Shown here piece after piece: positions 38,426 to 46,939 of a DNA stretch of 64,000 bases. The notes under the pieces are model-generated. The model searched no databases, was not told the origin of the DNA, and was given only the letters and a program-made list of their open reading frames with translations. Source of the stretch: Microbulbifer guangxiensis (GTDB lineage: Bacteria > Pseudomonadota > Gammaproteobacteria > Pseudomonadales > Cellvibrionaceae); the NCBI RefSeq assembly GCF_021729075.1, contig NZ_JAJSAQ010000007.1, positions 124,001 to 188,000 on the forward strand. Reading direction: 5' to 3'. Positions within the stretch are counted from its first letter, which is position 1. The number at the start of each line of letters is the position of its first letter. Position numbers and translations under genes: made by a program.

Positions 38426-38641
38426 TTAGTAGAGGCGCTGGAACTTGCGGTTTTCGCGCTGCAGCTTCTTGGCGTGACGCTTTACAGCGGCAGCAGCCTT
38501 GCGCTTGCGAACAGCAGTCGGCTTCTCGTAGAACTCGCGACGACGTACTTCGGACAGTACACCGGCTTTTTCGCAGGAGCGCTTGAAGCGGCGCAGGGCG
38601 ATATCGAAAGGTTCGTTGTCTTTGATTCGTACTGAGGGCAT
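38426..38641 (-). CDS. rpsU: Ribosomal protein bS21
   Basis: This 71-residue basic protein ([44 protein letters not shown] at the end) is a typical S21 of the 30S subunit. It heads the leftward cluster with yqeY, dnaG and rpoD and is divergent from tsaD, the classic arrangement. Confidence 0.97.
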   Translation of the reverse strand: MPSVRIKDNEPFDIALRRFKRSCEKAGVLSEVRRREFYEKPTAVRKRKAAAAVKRHAKKLQRENRKFQRLY

Positions 38642-38815
38642 TAGAATACCTGTAAAATTCGTTTCTCTCGGCCTTTCCGGCAAATGCTCTCGCAGTTGCA
38701 ATCCGGAGGCCGGTTCACAGCGAGGGCGCAAATTCTAATCACTCGGCTCGGCGATCGCAAGCCTCTTTTCCGGTATGATAGCGAGCCCCTGAAGCAGTCA
38801 CGAGTAGCAGAACCA

Positions 38816-39865
38816 GTGCGAGTCCTCGGTATCGAAACCTCCTGCGACGAAACGGGTGTCGCGATTTACGACAGCGAAAGCGGACTGCTTGGTCACGCCG
38901 TCTTCAGCCAGGTGGACCTGCATGCCGAATACGGCGGTGTTGTGCCCGAGCTGGCCAGCCGCGACCACGTGCGCAAACTGCTGCCACTGGTACGGCAGGT
39001 GATGGCGCAGACCGGCACAAATCCGGCCGAGCTGGATGGCATTGCCTACACGGCCGGCCCCGGGCTCGTTGGTGCGCTGATGGTCGGTGCCTGTGCCGGC
39101 CGCGCCCTCGCGTACGCCTGGAAGATCCCGGCGGTGGCCGTTCACCATATGGAGGGTCACCTGCTGGCGCCGATGCTGGAGGAGAGCCCGCCCGCCTTCC
39201 CGTTCGTGGCCCTGCTCGTCTCTGGTGGTCACACGCAGCTGGTGGATGTGCGCGGGCTCGGTGACTATGCCCTCATGGGTGAGTCACTGGATGATGCGGC
39301 CGGTGAGGCCTTCGACAAGGCGGCCAAGATGCTCGACCTGGACTATCCCGGCGGCCCGCGGTTGGCGGCGCTGGCGGAAAAGGGTGATCCACAGCGGTTC
39401 ACCTTCCCGCGGCCGATGACCGACCGCCCGGGGCTGGACTTCAGTTTTTCCGGTCTCAAGACATACACCCTGACCACGGTGCGGGAGCATGCACTGGAGG
39501 ACGGGCTACCCGACGAACAGACCTGTGCGGATATCGCCGCCGCTTTCCAGGAGGCGGTGGTGGACACCCTGGTGATCAAGTGTCGCCGCGCCATTCAGGC
39601 CTCCGGACACAGAACCCTGGTGATTGCCGGCGGGGTATCTGCCAACAGGTTGCTGCGGCAGCGCCTGGAGACGCGTCTGGCAGAGGAGGGGGCCACAGTC
39701 TATTACCCGCGCCACGAGTTCTGTACCGACAACGGTGCCATGATTGCCTACGCGGGTTTTCTGCGCCTGAGGGCCGGGGAGCGCACGGGCTTGGCCGTCG
39801 ATGTGCGGCCGCGCTGGCCAATGACGGAATTAACTAAGGAAGGCAGTGGGAGTCTCGCCAGCTGA
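38816..39865 (+). CDS. tsaD: tRNA threonylcarbamoyladenosine transferase subunit
   Basis: This protein of about 349 residues transfers the threonylcarbamoyl group to A37 of ANN-decoding tRNAs with TsaB and TsaE. It has [17 protein letters not shown], metal-binding H111 and H115 in [12 protein letters not shown], and the C-terminal [10 protein letters not shown]. The GTG at 38816 opens the conserved N-terminus directly. Its stop overlaps the folB start (TGATG), so tsaD and folB are coupled. Confidence 0.96.
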   Translation: MRVLGIETSCDETGVAIYDSESGLLGHAVFSQVDLHAEYGGVVPELASRDHVRKLLPLVRQVMAQTGTNPAELDGIAYTAGPGLVGALMVGACAGRALAYAWKIPAVAVHHMEGHLLAPMLEESPPAFPFVALLVSGGHTQLVDVRGLGDYALMGESLDDAAGEAFDKAAKMLDLDYPGGPRLAALAEKGDPQRFTFPRPMTDRPGLDFSFSGLKTYTLTTVREHALEDGLPDEQTCADIAAAFQEAVVDTLVIKCRRAIQASGHRTLVIAGGVSANRLLRQRLETRLAEEGATVYYPRHEFCTDNGAMIAYAGFLRLRAGERTGLAVDVRPRWPMTELTKEGSGSLAS

Positions 39866-40245
39866 TGGATATCGTCTACATCCGTGACCTCAAGGTCGAC
39901 ACGATCATTGGCATTTACGACTGGGAGCGGGAGGTGCGCCAGACCGTCAGTCTCGACCTGGAGATGGCGTTCGACATTGCCGAAGCGGCGCGCACCGACA
40001 ACATTGAGCACACCCTGAACTACAAGGCAGTTGCCAAGCGGCTGATCGCCTTTATCGAGGGCAGTGAGTTTCTGTTGGTGGAGACGATGGCGGAGCAGGC
40101 GGCCGCCATTGTGCGCGATGAATTCAGTGTTTCCTGGCTGCGCCTGCGGCTGTCGAAGCCCGGCGCCGTGCGCGGATCCCGCGATGTCGGCGTGATCATC
40201 GAGCGCGGTCAGCGCCCGGCGACCGGTGCGGCTGCAGGGGTGTGA
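39865..40245 (+). CDS. folB: Dihydroneopterin aldolase
   Basis: This 126-residue enzyme converts dihydroneopterin to hydroxymethyl-dihydropterin in folate synthesis. Signatures are [20 protein letters not shown] and EFLLVETMAEQAA, plus the C-terminal KPGAVRGSRDVGVII. It is coupled upstream to tsaD and precedes folK by two bases. Confidence 0.94.
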   Translation: MDIVYIRDLKVDTIIGIYDWEREVRQTVSLDLEMAFDIAEAARTDNIEHTLNYKAVAKRLIAFIEGSEFLLVETMAEQAAAIVRDEFSVSWLRLRLSKPGAVRGSRDVGVIIERGQRPATGAAAGV

Positions 40246-40247
40246 GC

Positions 40248-40739
40248 ATGGCGCAGGTCTTTCTCAGCCTCGGCAGCAATATTGATCGCGAAGCCCATAT
40301 CCGTGCCGGCCTCGAGGCGCTGGCGCGGGATTTCGGTGATTTGACGGTCTCGCGGGTGTTCGAGAGTGAGGCGGTGGGTTTCGACGGCGCCAACTTCTAT
40401 AACCTGGTGGTTGGCATTCATACCGATCTGTCGGTGGGTGCGTTGGCCCTGCGCCTGCGGGAGATCGAGGATGCCAACGGCCGCCGGCGCGGTGGGCCCA
40501 AGTTCAGTGCTCGGACACTGGATATCGACATTCTCACCTATGACGAGCTGGCGGGCACCGTTGACGGCGTCGAGCTGCCGCGTGGGGAGATTCTGAAGAA
40601 TGCGTTTGTCCTGCAGCCCCTGGCCGAGATTGCCCCGCAGCAGCAACACCCGTTAAGCGGCGAGAGCTATGCCGAGCTCTGGGAGCGGTACGACAAGATG
40701 AAGCAGAAACTGTGGCCGGTGGACTTCCGCTGGCCATGA
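40248..40739 (+). CDS. folK: 6-hydroxymethyl-7,8-dihydropterin pyrophosphokinase
   Basis: This enzyme of about 163 residues pyrophosphorylates hydroxymethyl-dihydropterin, the step after FolB. VFLSLGSNIDREAHI and TLDIDILTYDEL (metal-binding aspartates) are diagnostic; PRGEILKNAFVLQPLAEIAP closes the domain. The ATG at 40248 with GGGG upstream is preferred to a GTG two codons earlier. It forms a folate pair with folB. Confidence 0.94.
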   Translation: MAQVFLSLGSNIDREAHIRAGLEALARDFGDLTVSRVFESEAVGFDGANFYNLVVGIHTDLSVGALALRLREIEDANGRRRGGPKFSARTLDIDILTYDELAGTVDGVELPRGEILKNAFVLQPLAEIAPQQQHPLSGESYAELWERYDKMKQKLWPVDFRWP

Positions 40740-40789
40740 ATGCGGTCGCAAGCGATCAGTGGTGGCAGTCTCCCAGCGGTGAAGGGCTG

Positions 40790-41518
40790 TCAGATGTTCA
40801 GGCTGCGCCCGCCATCCACCGCGATGACCTGTCCGCTGATATAGGACGGTTCGGCGACCAGGAAGCGCACCGTGCGCGCAATATCCGCTTCGCTGCCGGT
40901 GCGGCCTAGCGGAATGCGGGACAGCGTCCGCGCCTTGGCTTCCTCGTCCACTTCCTCCTGTTCCGGCCACAGGATTGCGCCGGGCGCCACTCCGTTCACC
41001 CGTACTTTGGGCGCCAGCTCCAGCGCCAGGCTCTTGGTAAGCATGACCAGGCCGGCTTTGGCCGCACAGTAAATCGTGTGCTGTGGCATGGGGCGCTCGG
41101 CATGAATGTCGATCATGTTGATGATGCTGCCGCTGCGCTCGGTCAGAGTGGGAGCCAGAGCCTGACTCAGGAAAAAGGGCGCTTTGAGATTGCTGCCCAC
41201 CAGCTGGTCCCAGTCGCGTTCGTCGGCGCTTCCCACCGGCGTCGGATAAAAGGATGAGGCATTGTTGACCAGCACATCGATTCCGCCCCAGAGGTCGCAG
41301 GCGTGTTGGGCAAGCCGTTCGCAACCGGACGCACTGTCCAGGTCGCTCTGCAGGGCCGCGGCGGATTCCGGTCGCTGCTCGTTCAGCTCCTGCACCAGTC
41401 GCTGGGCGGCGGTGGCAGAGCGGCGGTAATGAATAATGATGCGGTGGTCGCGGTGCAGCTCGCGGGCAATGGCCCGTCCGAGGCGTGCGGCGGCGCCGGT
41501 GATCAGCGCGTTACGCAT
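40790..41518 (-). CDS. folM: Pteridine reductase / FolM-type short-chain dehydrogenase
   Basis: This SDR of about 242 residues starts [16 protein letters not shown] (cofactor loop of the pteridine-reductase kind). It keeps [12 protein letters not shown], the catalytic YCAAK and [15 protein letters not shown]. FolM-type enzymes reduce dihydromonapterin or dihydrofolate, which suits its position facing folB-folK. The ATG overlaps the cca stop by eight bases (ATGCGTAA), so cca and this gene are co-translated. Confidence 0.8.
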   Translation of the reverse strand: MRNALITGAAARLGRAIARELHRDHRIIIHYRRSATAAQRLVQELNEQRPESAAALQSDLDSASGCERLAQHACDLWGGIDVLVNNASSFYPTPVGSADERDWDQLVGSNLKAPFFLSQALAPTLTERSGSIINMIDIHAERPMPQHTIYCAAKAGLVMLTKSLALELAPKVRVNGVAPGAILWPEQEEVDEEAKARTLSRIPLGRTGSEADIARTVRFLVAEPSYISGQVIAVDGGRSLNI

Positions 41519-42731
41519 GGTACTCCTTCCTGACCCTGGCAATGGCCTCGATACGGGCGCGATCCAGTGCCTTTCCCAGTTCGGCGCCCTCAAAGCCCTG
41601 TTCGATCAGCGGTTGCGGTGACACGCCGGCGGCGGCGGCCCGCGCTGCCTGCAGGAATTCCACCTGCGGGTAGTCCCGATTCTCCAATCCTTCCCGCCCC
41701 CGAGCGTCTGCCTCGCAGGCCTGCAGGAAGTGGTCGAAGCGCTGCGGTCGGCGCAGGGCATCCAAAGCGCGCAACATTTTCATGATGGTCTGCGGACGCA
41801 GCTCGAGCGCGCGGTGGCAGTGCAGGTGGTATTCGCAAACACCCGCAGCCAGTGCGGTGAGCTCCCGGGGCACCCGCCAGCGCTGGCAGATGTCGCGCAC
41901 CAGCGGTAGCCCCGCCTTTTCGTGGCCGCGATGGCTCGGCAGGACTTCCTCCGGAGTGATGCCCTTGCCCAGGTCATGCATCAGCACGGCAAAACGCACC
42001 GGCAATTCGGCCGGCGCAGCTTTCAGGGCCAGCAGCAGGTGCTTGCCGGTATCGATTTCCGGGTGGTGCCGCGGAGGTTGGGGAATGCCGAACAGACGGT
42101 CGACTTCCGGCAACAGGATCTTGAGAGCACCGCACTCGCGCAGCACCAGGATGAAAATATCCGGGTCCGGTTCGGTCAGCGCGCGGCTGATCTCCTTCCA
42201 CACCCGCTCTGCAACCAAATGCTCCACTTCCCCTGCGGCAACCATCTGCTGCATCAGGCCCATGGTTTCCTCGGCAACCCTGAAACCCAGATGGTGATAA
42301 CGGGCGGCGAAGCGCGCGACCCGCAGGATACGCAGGGGATCCTCGGCAAAGGCGGGAGACACATGCCGCAACAGGCGTGCCTCCAGGTCGGCGCGCCCGC
42401 CGTAGGGGTCGATCAGCTCGCCGCTCTCGCTTTCTGCCATGGCATTGATCGTCAGGTCGCGGCGGATCAGGTCCTGCTCGAGGGTGACATCGGGTGAGGC
42501 GTGCACGGTGAAACCGCCGTAGCCATGCCCGCTCTTGCGCTCGGTGCGCGCCAGTGCGTATTCCTCACTGGTGTCCGGATGCAGGAATACCGGAAAGTCC
42601 TTGCCGACAGGGGTGTAACCCAGGGCCTGCATGCGGGACTCATCAGCGCCGACGACAACCCAGTCCCGCTCGTGGATCGGGCGATCGAGCATCTTGTCGC
42701 GAACGGCGCCGCCTACCAGATAGATTTTCAT
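41511..42731 (-). CDS. cca: Multifunctional CCA-adding tRNA nucleotidyltransferase with HD domain
   Basis: This 406-residue class-II enzyme builds and repairs the CCA end of tRNAs. It has [15 protein letters not shown], the catalytic [18 protein letters not shown] and the HD phosphohydrolase sequence [12 protein letters not shown] found in gammaproteobacterial members (2',3'-phosphodiesterase activity). The length is close to E. coli Cca (412). A terminator and promoter 130-300 bases upstream raise the possibility of attenuation (see the candidate RNA). Confidence 0.95.
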   Translation of the reverse strand: MKIYLVGGAVRDKMLDRPIHERDWVVVGADESRMQALGYTPVGKDFPVFLHPDTSEEYALARTERKSGHGYGGFTVHASPDVTLEQDLIRRDLTINAMAESESGELIDPYGGRADLEARLLRHVSPAFAEDPLRILRVARFAARYHHLGFRVAEETMGLMQQMVAAGEVEHLVAERVWKEISRALTEPDPDIFILVLRECGALKILLPEVDRLFGIPQPPRHHPEIDTGKHLLLALKAAPAELPVRFAVLMHDLGKGITPEEVLPSHRGHEKAGLPLVRDICQRWRVPRELTALAAGVCEYHLHCHRALELRPQTIMKMLRALDALRRPQRFDHFLQACEADARGREGLENRDYPQVEFLQAARAAAAGVSPQPLIEQGFEGAELGKALDRARIEAIARVRKEYHA

Positions 42732-42856
42732 GTCAGGTGCCCCGCTGGCGGGGTAGGGAGGGGCCGGAAACTACTGAGTACAGCCATAGATCCATCTTTG
42801 CCGGCTCTGACCGCATGCCGCGGTGTGAAAAGAAGTGCGCAGAATTTAGGCAAGAT

Positions 42857-43006
42857 AAAAAAAAGGCCCCGAAAAAACAAGGGGGCCCAGGGTCTTAGGG
42901 TATTCGTAATGGGAGGGGTGTCTGCCGAGCGACCCCGCAGAAAAAGTGCTGCCGGGCCGGGACAGTAGACGGTTATCCGGGATTAAGACCTGTATCTCCG
43001 GAAATT
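42857..43006 (-). ncRNA. Candidate small RNA or cca leader transcript
   Basis: A leftward promoter at 43013-43040 is followed about 150 bases on by an intrinsic terminator: GGCCCC-N11-GGGGCC (about 42865-42887) with eight Ts (42857-42864). The interval has no reading frame with a start codon. It contains a stem CCCGGCAG / CTGCGGGG with a loop of CACTTTTT and two CCGG segments that could pair. It does not match 6S, tmRNA, RNase P, SRP or Spot 42 as far as I can judge. The exact start is estimated seven bases after the -10. Confidence 0.5.
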
Positions 43007-43012
43007 GTGACC

Positions 43013-43040
43013 ATTCTATACAACCTGTCTTACCTGTCAA
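43013..43040 (-). promoter_or_regulatory. Sigma-70 promoter upstream of the candidate RNA
   Basis: Read leftward, -35 TTGACA (43035-43040) and -10 TAGAAT (43013-43018) are separated by 16 bases. It faces cca and the terminator at 42857-42887. Confidence 0.65.
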
Positions 43041-43265
43041 CAATGCCTTGGCGTTTTTTGTTGAGGGGTTGTGAATCTCTTTCGTCAATATTTTGAGAAG
43101 CCGAGTTTAGGTCTGCTTTTGCAGTCTGCGGCAGCATAATTTATAAGGGTACCCGGGGTTGGCAGGATAAATTCGCGTTCAGCTGCTGATTTTCATCGAT
43201 TATTGCAGTCGCGTATGTCCGAGGTACCTGTCAGTGTTTGCAGGATGTTTGGGGGAATTCTAAAA

Positions 43266-43832
43266 ATGAACGAACTGCATGTGCTCACTACCGGCGAAGC
43301 AGCACGCTATTGCGGGGTCAACTTCCGCACGGTGATTCGCTGGATTGAGCGGGGGCAGCTCAAGGCCTACAAGCTACCGGGTCGCGGAGACCACAGGATC
43401 TGTGTTGAGGACTTCGTCGGCTTCCTGCGGGACAACGGTATGCCGGTACCCGCCGAGTTGGCGGTTGCCAGCCGCAAGGTGCTGTTGCTGACTACAGACC
43501 CGGAGATTGCCGGGGCCGGCCGCCAGGCGCTGCAACAGGCCGGCTGTGAAGTGGACGTTGCGGGCGACAGCTTTGTGGCCGGCACCCTGATGGCGGCCTG
43601 TAAACCGGCGCTGCTCGTGCTGGACGCCAATCTGAGCCAGCTGAACGGCTTCCAGATTCTCGATCACCTGAGGTCGCGCAGTGAATATGCCAACGTGCAC
43701 GCCCTGCTCGTGGCGCCCGCCAATGAGCAGGACCAGCAGCGTTGGCTGGACGCCGGGGCCGACGCCGTGGTGAATTCCCCGGTTGACCGCAACGAGCTGG
43801 TGGCCAAGGTCAAGCTGCTGCTGGAAATCTGA
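43266..43832 (+). CDS. Orphan regulator: excisionase/BldC-type HTH plus degenerate receiver domain
   Basis: The protein is about 188 residues. Residues 5-55 form a MerR/excisionase-type winged helix (LTTGEAARYCGVNFRTVIRW, KLPGRGDHRICVED). Residues 70-188 are a CheY-like receiver that keeps the phospho-acceptor aspartate (D120 in LVLDANLSQLNG) but has lost the acidic pair (TTDPE), the Thr/Ser (VAPAN) and the conserved lysine (NSPVD in place of KP). Phosphorylation-driven switching is therefore doubtful. No kinase is adjacent. The ATG at 43266 follows GGGGGAATTC; an earlier in-frame start at 43203 looks less likely. Confidence 0.72.
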   Translation: MNELHVLTTGEAARYCGVNFRTVIRWIERGQLKAYKLPGRGDHRICVEDFVGFLRDNGMPVPAELAVASRKVLLLTTDPEIAGAGRQALQQAGCEVDVAGDSFVAGTLMAACKPALLVLDANLSQLNGFQILDHLRSRSEYANVHALLVAPANEQDQQRWLDAGADAVVNSPVDRNELVAKVKLLLEI

Positions 43833-43922
43833 GCCCAGTCTCCTGCGGGCCGGTCATCTGTGCCGCGTCCGCCCTGACTGGGGCGCTATTGTCATCGTCG
43901 CTATGCTGCCCCGATAAACCGA

Positions 43923-45503
43923 TCAAATCGGCTTGGGGATCAGCATTGGCTCGTCTTCGCTATCCATTCGGTCCCGGCCCCGTTCCGGGCAGTGATAGCT
44001 CGCCGTCACTTCATCCTCATGCAGGCTGTGCATGTGAACATCAAACCCCCACAACCGGTGCAGGTGGCGCATAACCTCAGGGGTATCCTTACCCAGGGGC
44101 CGACGCCGGTACTGGGTGTGATGCAACGTCAGTGAGCGATCTCCCCGGGTATCCACTGAATAGACCTGGATGTTGGGTTCGCGGTTGCCCAGGTTGTACT
44201 GGCCGGCCAGGTCTGCACGCAGTTGGCGGTAGCCATCCTCGTCGTGAATGGCACTGACAACGATCTCGCTCTCCCGGTCATCGTCACGGATGCAGAACAG
44301 CTTCATATCCCGCATCACCTTGGGGGAGAGAAACTGCAGGATAAAGCTTTCATCCTTGAAGTCCCGCATCGCGAACTGGAGGGTTTCCTTCCAGTTACTG
44401 CCGGCGATGTCCGGGAACCAGGCCCGGTCCTCTTCAGTTGGCTCCTCACAGATGCGCCGCAGATCGGTAAAGATGCTGAATCCGAGGGTATAGGGGTTGA
44501 TGCCATTGAAGTAGGGGCTGTCGAACGGGGGCTGGTAAATCACATTGGTGTGACTCTGCAGGAACTCCATCATGAAGCCCTCGGTCACCCGGCCGCGGCG
44601 ATACAGTTCGGAAAGCAGCGTGTAGTGCCAGAAGGTAGCCCAACCCTCGTTCATGACCTGGGTCTGGCGCTGCGGATAGAAGTACTGCGCCAGCTTGCGC
44701 ACGATCCGCACCAGTTCCCGCTGCCAGTTCTCCAGCAGTGGCGCATTTTTTTCAATGAAGTAGAGCAGGTTTTCCTGTGGTTCTTCCGGGAAGCGGAAGT
44801 TCGGCTTTTCCTCTCGGCCATTGCCCATTTTGGGAATGGTTCGCCACAGGTCATTGAGCTGACGCTGGCGGTACTCCTCCCGCTCTTTCTGTCGGCGCTC
44901 CTCTTCGACGGCGGAGATCGGGTAAGGCCGCTTGTAGCGATCGACGCCGTAGTTCATCAGTGCGTGGCAGGAGTCGAGAATCGCTTCCACTTCCTCCACA
45001 CCGTGGCGCTCTTCACACCTGGCGATGTAGTTCTTGGCGAACAGCAGGTAGTCGATGATGCTGCTGGCGTCGGTCCAGCTGCGAAACAGGTAATTCCCTT
45101 TGAAGAAGGAATTGTGGCCGTAACAGGCGTGGGCGATCACCAGTGCCTGCATCGTCATGGTGTTCTCTTCCATGAGATAGGCGATGCAGGGGTTGGAGTT
45201 GATCACGATCTCGTAGGCAAGCCCCATCAGGCCGCGCTGGTAATTGTTTTCGACACTGATGAACTGCTTGCCGAATGACCAGTGGTTATAGCCCACTGGC
45301 ATGCCCACCGAGGAGTAGGCGTCCATCATCTGTTCCGAACTGATGATCTCGATCTGGTTCGGGTAAGTGTCGAGGCCGAACTCCTCCGCCAGTTCGGCGA
45401 TGGCCCGGTCATACTCCTGGATCAGTTCAAAAGTCCATTCCGATGTCGTGGAAATGGGCCCTTCCGATTTTGCGTCCGGCGCTGTGGGAAACTTATCAAG
45501 CAT
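43923..45503 (-). CDS. SpoVR family protein
   Basis: This 526-residue cytoplasmic protein of the SpoVR/YcgB family starts with WTFELIQEYDRAIAELAEEF, then GMPVGYNHWSFGKQF and NEGWATFWHYTLL with conserved histidines. SpoVR was named for cortex formation in Bacillus, but its role in Gram-negatives is a stress-linked unknown. Its ATG overlaps the stop of the YeaH gene at 45503, and prkA lies upstream, so the three form one operon. Confidence 0.92.
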   Translation of the reverse strand: MLDKFPTAPDAKSEGPISTTSEWTFELIQEYDRAIAELAEEFGLDTYPNQIEIISSEQMMDAYSSVGMPVGYNHWSFGKQFISVENNYQRGLMGLAYEIVINSNPCIAYLMEENTMTMQALVIAHACYGHNSFFKGNYLFRSWTDASSIIDYLLFAKNYIARCEERHGVEEVEAILDSCHALMNYGVDRYKRPYPISAVEEERRQKEREEYRQRQLNDLWRTIPKMGNGREEKPNFRFPEEPQENLLYFIEKNAPLLENWQRELVRIVRKLAQYFYPQRQTQVMNEGWATFWHYTLLSELYRRGRVTEGFMMEFLQSHTNVIYQPPFDSPYFNGINPYTLGFSIFTDLRRICEEPTEEDRAWFPDIAGSNWKETLQFAMRDFKDESFILQFLSPKVMRDMKLFCIRDDDRESEIVVSAIHDEDGYRQLRADLAGQYNLGNREPNIQVYSVDTRGDRSLTLHHTQYRRRPLGKDTPEVMRHLHRLWGFDVHMHSLHEDEVTASYHCPERGRDRMDSEDEPMLIPKPI

Positions 45504-46780
45504 TACGCGGCCACCTTCTGACTGAACAGTTGGCGGAACACCGGGTAGATGTCCTTCAGGTCCACGATCTGCTCCATGGCGAAGTGTTCCGGGAAAATGG
45601 CGCGAACGCTCTCATACTCCTCCCACAGGGCCTGGTGATCGCGGGGGGTTATTTCCACATAGGAGAAGTACTGCACGTGCGGCATGATGTCGTTGATCAG
45701 GATTTTGTGGCAGGTGCTGGAGTCATCGTTCCAGTTGTCGCCATCAGAAGCCTGCGCGCCATAGATATTCCATTCGCTGGCAGGGTAGCGTTCCTGCATG
45801 ATGCGGCGCATCAGTTTAAGGGCGCTGGAGACAATGGTGCCGCCGGTCTCGCGGGAGTAGAAAAACTCCTCCTCATCCACTTCCTTGGCGCTGGTGTGGT
45901 GGCGGATGAAAACGACTTCCGTATATTCGTAACTCCTCTGCAGGAAGAGGTAGAGAAGCAGGAAGAAGCGCTTGGCCATATCCTTGGTGGCCTGGTTCAT
46001 GGAGCCGGAGACGTCCATCAGGCAAAACATGACGGCCTTGGAGCGGGGTTTGGGCTGCTTGACCAGCAGGTTGTATTTGAGGTCGAAGTCATCGAGGAAC
46101 GGAATCTTGTCGATCCGACCGCGCAACTCAGCAATACGTTTGCCCAACGTATCGAGCTTGCGCTGGTCCCGCAATGCGGGATCCTTGCCTTCTTCCCGCG
46201 CAAGTTCCTCTTCCAGTTCGCGCAGGTTACGACGTTTGCTGCTCGTCAGGGCGATGCGGCGCGCGTTTGCGGCGCGCAGTGAGCGCACTACATTGAGCCT
46301 GCCGGGGGTCCCCTCGTTGCTGAAGCCGGCGCGTACCATCTTGAACGATTCATTACCTGCAAGCCGCCGCTTGATCATGTTGGGCAGCTGCAGCCCCTCG
46401 AACATGAAATCGAGGAACTCTTCCTGGGAGATCTGGAAAACAAAGTCATCCACGCCCTCGCCGCTGTCACTGGCACCGCCACCACCGCCGCCAGCTCCCT
46501 GCTGCCCCTGGCGTGGGATCCGGTCACCGGAGACAAATTCCCGGTTTCCCGGAAGGACGCGCTCGACATGGCCACCGGGGCCATGGTTGAAGACCGGTTC
46601 ATTGATATCCCGGGTGGGAATGCTGATCCGCTCGCCCTTGTCCATATCGGTAATGGAGCGGTTGGTCATGGCCTCGCCGACGGCCTTTTTGATATGGGCC
46701 TTGTACCGGCGCAGGAAGCGCTGCCGGTTGACCGTACTTTTTTTCTTGCCATTCAACCGGCGGTCGATGATGTAGCTCAT
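45503..46780 (-). CDS. YeaH/YhbH family (DUF444) protein
   Basis: This 425-residue protein begins [20 protein letters not shown] and has a VWA-like fold with the metal-site pattern [31 protein letters not shown] and [16 protein letters not shown] follow. The family always accompanies PrkA, and may act as its partner or substrate. A glycine-rich stretch ([16 protein letters not shown]) is probably flexible. It overlaps the SpoVR gene by one base. Confidence 0.93.
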   Translation of the reverse strand: MSYIIDRRLNGKKKSTVNRQRFLRRYKAHIKKAVGEAMTNRSITDMDKGERISIPTRDINEPVFNHGPGGHVERVLPGNREFVSGDRIPRQGQQGAGGGGGGASDSGEGVDDFVFQISQEEFLDFMFEGLQLPNMIKRRLAGNESFKMVRAGFSNEGTPGRLNVVRSLRAANARRIALTSSKRRNLRELEEELAREEGKDPALRDQRKLDTLGKRIAELRGRIDKIPFLDDFDLKYNLLVKQPKPRSKAVMFCLMDVSGSMNQATKDMAKRFFLLLYLFLQRSYEYTEVVFIRHHTSAKEVDEEEFFYSRETGGTIVSSALKLMRRIMQERYPASEWNIYGAQASDGDNWNDDSSTCHKILINDIMPHVQYFSYVEITPRDHQALWEEYESVRAIFPEHFAMEQIVDLKDIYPVFRQLFSQKVAA

Positions 46781-46939
46781 GTTACTGCCTCTGACCAGTG
46801 CGTGGCAGCGGCGGGCACAGCGTGAGGCTTGCCTCCTGGACCTTTCCCTTCTTGCAGGAAGAAGTTGCCAGGAGTGGACCGGTTGCTATCCCTGCCGCCG
46901 GACGCCGCACGTGTGTAGCGTCCCGCGAGTACTGCCGGA

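Noticed and set aside
42857-43006. 6S RNA as identity of the candidate transcript
   Set aside because: The long closed duplex with a central bubble and the conserved ends of 6S RNA are not seen.
42846-43088. Leftward 80-codon frame over the candidate RNA
   Set aside because: Its start lies upstream of the promoter, it runs through the terminator, and it has no recognisable feature.
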